Shown piece after piece: positions 44,280 to 47,748 of a DNA stretch of 47,748 bases. Every line of letters starts with the position of its first letter. The first letter of the stretch is position 1. Under the pieces are notes generated by a model. The model saw only the letters and a list, made by a program, of their open reading frames with translations, searched no databases and was not told where the DNA came from. Source of the DNA: Leptolyngbya cf. ectocarpi LEGE 11479 (GTDB taxonomy: Bacteria; Cyanobacteriota; Cyanobacteriia; Phormidesmidales; Phormidesmidaceae); the NCBI RefSeq assembly GCF_015207065.1, contig NZ_JADEXP010000007.1:1-47748 (forward strand), read 5' to 3'. The position numbers and the translations under genes are program-made.

Positions 44280-45034
44280 TGGCTGTGGATCGGATTGTTA
44301 TGCTGAGCTTGATGTAAGGCCCATGCTAAACCTGCATGCTGGCTCAACCCTTGAGGTTTATAACCTAGCGCATGGGCAACTTGATCGCCAAACAAGCAGG
44401 TCATAATTGTTGCATAATCTTGAGTCAGCAGATAGGGGGAGATGATCTTGTGGGTGTAGGCCATATCATCTTTCTCAAGGGTGGGGTGTTGGCACCCTGC
44501 CATGGCCATGGCGTATCCTTCTTGATTCAGCATCTCTTGCAGCGTGTGTGCCAATCCATGTTGTTGAATGTACGCAGCACGATACACCGTGATTAATGTC
44601 TCTTCTTGCACTTTTTGTACGGAGGGCTCTTCGCTTGTCCATAGGAGCACGCTCAACCATCCGCGCTTGAGATGGTTTTGCATTTCAAAGCGGATACTAA
44701 ATTCACTGGTGTAACGATTGGTCCATGCGCCCATGCGATCGTCAGCGATGACCAACCCTAGTTTGAATGCGCTGGCAATATCGTCCCACTGGTTAAGAGT
44801 TTTTGCGATCGCATCTTTTGCGATCCCATCTGCATTCATCGCCAGCAGCGTATCCAGCATTGTGGGTACATGTGACTGCCCCATTGGATTCATCACTACC
44901 ATGGGCAACAGGTCAACATCCGATGCATCGGCATTGAGCATTGTTTCGAGATAAACGCGAAAGCGCTCCTGTCCCTGTGGGATGTTGTAGAGCTCGCGCT
45001 GAAGTTGAATTAATGGTACAAATTCAATTTTCAT
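44273..45034 (-). CDS. Hypothetical protein between ATPase and acetyltransferase
   Basis: I start this gene at the ATG at 45032-45034, which overlaps the ATPase stop as ATGA; an in-frame upstream extension to 45157 would lie inside the ATPase gene and is unlikely. The 253-residue soluble product starts MKIEFVPLIQLQRELYNIPQ. It is mainly helical, with segments such as RFRVYLETMLNADASDVDLL and DDRMGAWTNRYTSEFSIRFE and a C-terminal helix-rich region with several Cys and His. I do not recognise the family. Overlaps on both sides (four and seven bases) mean the three genes are translationally linked. Confidence 0.7.
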   Translation of the reverse strand: MKIEFVPLIQLQRELYNIPQGQERFRVYLETMLNADASDVDLLPMVVMNPMGQSHVPTMLDTLLAMNADGIAKDAIAKTLNQWDDIASAFKLGLVIADDRMGAWTNRYTSEFSIRFEMQNHLKRGWLSVLLWTSEEPSVQKVQEETLITVYRAAYIQQHGLAHTLQEMLNQEGYAMAMAGCQHPTLEKDDMAYTHKIISPYLLTQDYATIMTCLFGDQVAHALGYKPQGLSQHAGLAWALHQAQHNNPIHSQW

Positions 45035-47745
45035 GATGGATCGATACGGTTTGCCAACATTGCTATAGGCAACATCGGTAACATCGGTAAGCAACAGATG
45101 AGCCATTGATTCCACGTCAAGGGTGCCGTTGCAAATAGGATATTCATCACTCCCCACTGGCTAAACAAAACTTGTAAAGCAATGGCCACCGCAATACCCA
45201 CGAGCAAAATTGGTGAATTGACGATGGAGCGTGACTTACCTTGTAAATAGGCCACTAAGCTCTTCCCTAGTTGTCCAATACTGAGCAGATAGATCACTCG
45301 TGCCGCCACAAGTGATTGAATCGCCATTGTACGAGCAACGGTAATATCTCCCATTGTGAATTCCGCCCACTCAAAAATGCCAAAAATGAGCACCCAGTTA
45401 AATAATGAAACCACCAAGATTCGGTGTAGTAGTTTTTTAGTGATTAAAGGCTCGTTGGGATTACGAGGGGATGCCTGCATAATCCCAGGAGATTTGGCTT
45501 CAAATGCAAGGGGTACGGTCATGGTGATGGAGTTGATCATGTTCAGCCAAAGCACCTGTAGCGAAAGGATGGGTAAATCCCGTGCTAACAAAGCACTGAT
45601 GAGAATGGTCATGGATTCCCCACCATTAACAGGCAAAAGAAATGCGATCGCTTTGCGCAAGTTTTGATAAACGGTCCGTCCTTCTTCAATCGCCGCTTCG
45701 ATGGAGGCAAAGTTATCATCAGTCAGGAGCATATCTGCCGCTTCACGGGCAACTTCGGTTCCTCCTTTCCCCATGGCAATGCCAATATCGGCTTGTTTCA
45801 GAGCGGGTGCATCATTCACACCATCCCCTGTCATGGCCACGACGTCCCCTTTGGACTGGAGTGCTTCGACCAGCTGTAGCTTCTGGGCTGGGGCAACCCT
45901 GGCAAAGACTGCTCCCTCTTCAATCGCGGCAACAATTTGGTGATCGTCCATTTTCGCCAATTGTTTGCCATCAAAGGCGATAACGCTGTCGGCAGTTTGA
46001 ATGCCCATGCGCTGCGCGATCGCCCGTGCCGTAGCAATATGATCGCCGGTAATCATCTTGACCCGAATCCCCGCCGTCTGACAGGAATGAATTGCGGCGA
46101 TCGCCTCTGGCCGGGGTGGGTCGATCATGCCTTGTAAGCCTAGAAATATCAAACCTGTTTCAATATCTTCATGATCGATAGAATGCTGATGGGACTCCAC
46201 TGCTTTTTTTGCAAAGGCGAGAACCCGGAGCCCGTCTTCTGCCATCATGTCGACCGCTTGTTCAATCTGGGCAGAGTCAAGGACGATCATCTGTCCCTGC
46301 CCATCCATCATCTGAGAACAACGAGATATCAATGCCTCCACCGAGCCCTTCACGTAGATCGTGCGAGACTCACCATCATGGAGGGTGGCCATATATTGAT
46401 ACTGTGACTCAAAAGGAATCGCATCCAACCTTGGTCTGGCAGCCACCAAACCTGATTGACTCAGCCCTGCTTTCGCTGCTGATGCAATCAGCGCCCCTTC
46501 CGTAGGATCGCCAACCACCGACCAATCTTCTCCCGTTTGTTTTAACTGAGAGTCATTACACAGCAATCCAGCCACCAGACAATCCTGCAGAGTCCGTGAC
46601 AGTCCATCCTCAAATGGACTGCTACCACTGGTGCTCAGGCTAATTTCACCTTTGGGGCTATAGCCACCTCCACTCACTCCATAATGTTGCCCTCCAACAT
46701 ACATTGTCTGTACCGTCATTTGATTTTCAGTCAGCGTTCCAGTTTTGTCAGAACAAATCACAGTGGCACTTCCCAATGCTTCCACCGCTGGCAGCTTACG
46801 AATAATGGCATGACGACTTGCCATGCGGTTAACCCCAATTGCCAGGGTAATGGTGACTACTGCTGGCAGTCCTTCTGGAATGGCGCTCACCGCAAGGGAA
46901 ACCGTGGCTTCAAACATATAAATCCAGGATTCTCCCTGTCCCACGCCGATAGCAAAGGTGAGGGTTGCCAGGGTCAAGATTGCGTAGAGCAGCGTACGGC
47001 TAAATTTTTCAAACTTGCGGGTCAGCGGTGTTGAGAGGCTAATCTGACGTTCCATCGATTGCGAAATTTGCCCCACTTCGGTGGCATTGGCTGTCGATAC
47101 CACCAGCCCCTTACCCTGCCCAAAGGTAATAAAACTCCCGGCATAGGCCATATTTATCCGGTCGGCAAGGCCGGTATCGGACGGTAAACATTGGAGCGAC
47201 TTCTCGATTGGAACGGCTTCTCCCGTCAGGGCAGATTCATCGACTTGTAAATTACGGGCCTGCAGCAACCGTAAGTCTGCGGGGACTTTATCTCCCGATG
47301 CCAACAAAACGATATCCCCTGGCACTAAATCTCGCGAAGGAATCCGCAGGTTTTGTCCTTCCCGTACTACCAATGCCTCGGTCGTAACCGCTTTAGCCAG
47401 TGAGGCGATTGCCCCCTCGGCCTTCGCTTCTTGAACATAACCAATGACTGCATTGATAACAGTCACTCCCCAGATCACAAATGCATTTGTCCACGAACCG
47501 AGGAATGCCTTAACAGCTCCAGCCAGCAACAAAATGTAGAGTAATGGCTGATGAAACTGCAACAAAAATCTTAACCAAGCTGGTTTTCCTGGCTTAAACT
47601 GCAGCTCATTCCAACCATATTTTTCATAGCGTCTGGCCACTTCTTCTGCCGATAGGCCGATTGTGACATCACTCGCAAAGTATTCAAGTACCTCTTGCTC
47701 AGAAAGTTGATGGTACACAGGCAATGACTGTTGAGCTAGCATCAT
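45031..47745 (-). CDS. P-type cation-transporting ATPase (P2-type)
   Basis: The 904-residue pump has an N-terminal cation-ATPase domain (HQLSEQEVLEYFASDV) and about ten membrane helices. The actuator motif is DESALTGEAVPIEK near 170. PEGLPAVVTITLAIGVNRMA is in helix M4 near 290. The phosphorylation site is CSDKTGTLTENQM with Asp near 333, and the hinge TGDGVNDAPALKQADIGIAM is near 638. This is the calcium/sodium-pump class. Helix M6 reads LWLNMINSITMTVPLAFE instead of the usual N-L-V-T-D-G, so the transported ion is uncertain. The start ATG is three bases from the window edge and a longer N-terminus cannot be excluded. Confidence 0.92.
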   Translation of the reverse strand: MMLAQQSLPVYHQLSEQEVLEYFASDVTIGLSAEEVARRYEKYGWNELQFKPGKPAWLRFLLQFHQPLLYILLLAGAVKAFLGSWTNAFVIWGVTVINAVIGYVQEAKAEGAIASLAKAVTTEALVVREGQNLRIPSRDLVPGDIVLLASGDKVPADLRLLQARNLQVDESALTGEAVPIEKSLQCLPSDTGLADRINMAYAGSFITFGQGKGLVVSTANATEVGQISQSMERQISLSTPLTRKFEKFSRTLLYAILTLATLTFAIGVGQGESWIYMFEATVSLAVSAIPEGLPAVVTITLAIGVNRMASRHAIIRKLPAVEALGSATVICSDKTGTLTENQMTVQTMYVGGQHYGVSGGGYSPKGEISLSTSGSSPFEDGLSRTLQDCLVAGLLCNDSQLKQTGEDWSVVGDPTEGALIASAAKAGLSQSGLVAARPRLDAIPFESQYQYMATLHDGESRTIYVKGSVEALISRCSQMMDGQGQMIVLDSAQIEQAVDMMAEDGLRVLAFAKKAVESHQHSIDHEDIETGLIFLGLQGMIDPPRPEAIAAIHSCQTAGIRVKMITGDHIATARAIAQRMGIQTADSVIAFDGKQLAKMDDHQIVAAIEEGAVFARVAPAQKLQLVEALQSKGDVVAMTGDGVNDAPALKQADIGIAMGKGGTEVAREAADMLLTDDNFASIEAAIEEGRTVYQNLRKAIAFLLPVNGGESMTILISALLARDLPILSLQVLWLNMINSITMTVPLAFEAKSPGIMQASPRNPNEPLITKKLLHRILVVSLFNWVLIFGIFEWAEFTMGDITVARTMAIQSLVAARVIYLLSIGQLGKSLVAYLQGKSRSIVNSPILLVGIAVAIALQVLFSQWGVMNILFATAPLTWNQWLICCLPMLPMLPIAMLANRIDPS

Positions 47746-47748
47746 ACC

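Noticed and set aside
45035-45157. 41-codon N-terminal extension of the protein following the ATPase
   Set aside because: It lies inside the ATPase coding region and no ribosome site supports it; the ATGA overlap gives a better start.
1-47748. tRNA, rRNA and CRISPR arrays
   Set aside because: I looked through the gaps for cloverleaf-like arms, conserved rRNA blocks and regularly spaced repeats and saw none. The only regular repeats are coding repeats in pilL.

Overview
The window looks like chromosomal DNA of a cyanobacterium, probably a filamentous Leptolyngbya-like lineage. The HIP1 octamer GCGATCGC recurs across the whole window. The genes include cyanobacterial hallmarks: a PatA-type response regulator at the head of a pilus-chemotaxis locus, hmpF, an lrtA-type hibernation factor, a ComFB-family protein and a nucleotidyltransferase/phosphomannomutase fusion. 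The genus is inference; HmpF is known mainly from filamentous motile cyanobacteria.

Positions 1-11837 are a surface or extracellular polysaccharide cluster on the + strand. It contains a left-truncated GT-B-like protein, a GT2 and a GT4 glycosyltransferase, a SAM methyltransferase, a WecG/TagA glycosyltransferase, a WcaJ-type initiating sugar-phosphate transferase and an O-antigen ligase/polymerase with a C-terminal TPR domain. Two transposon scars interrupt it. One is a 762-bp relic (2988-3749) that keeps its inverted repeats and 10-bp target duplication but whose interior was replaced by part of an IS5-type element. The other is an ISAs1 copy (4568-6874, 9-bp duplication) split by an inserted IS701/IS4-like element (5231-6367). 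DNA to the left of the ISAs1 copy is visibly more A+T-rich than DNA to its right, so the cluster looks modular.

Positions 11844-26186 are all on the - strand: a TPR protein, a type IV pilin with a strong terminator, glcD, and then the pilus-chemotaxis operon pilG-pilH-pilI-pilJ-pilL (hmp-like). hmpF diverges from pilG across a regulatory gap with a nested dyad. PilJ has almost no extracytoplasmic part and carries a TPR plus acidic N-terminus. PilL is a 1804-residue hybrid kinase with an acidic linker of about 850 residues containing DNA-level tandem repeats. These proteins probably form one cytoplasmic signalling array controlling type IV pilus motility.

Positions 28500-41573 are mostly housekeeping genes: an S4 RNA-binding protein, hpf/lrtA with a large inverted repeat in its leader, lipB, ssb translationally coupled to the sugar nucleotidyltransferase fusion, a methyltransferase, a GAF/PP2C phosphatase, argH, comFB and an SDR, with several small unknown proteins. 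Positions 42423-47745 are accessory: a lipoprotein, a GrpB protein, and an overlapping three-gene unit made of a P-type cation ATPase, a protein I do not recognise and an AAC(3)-I-type acetyltransferase. I found no rRNA, tRNA or CRISPR array.
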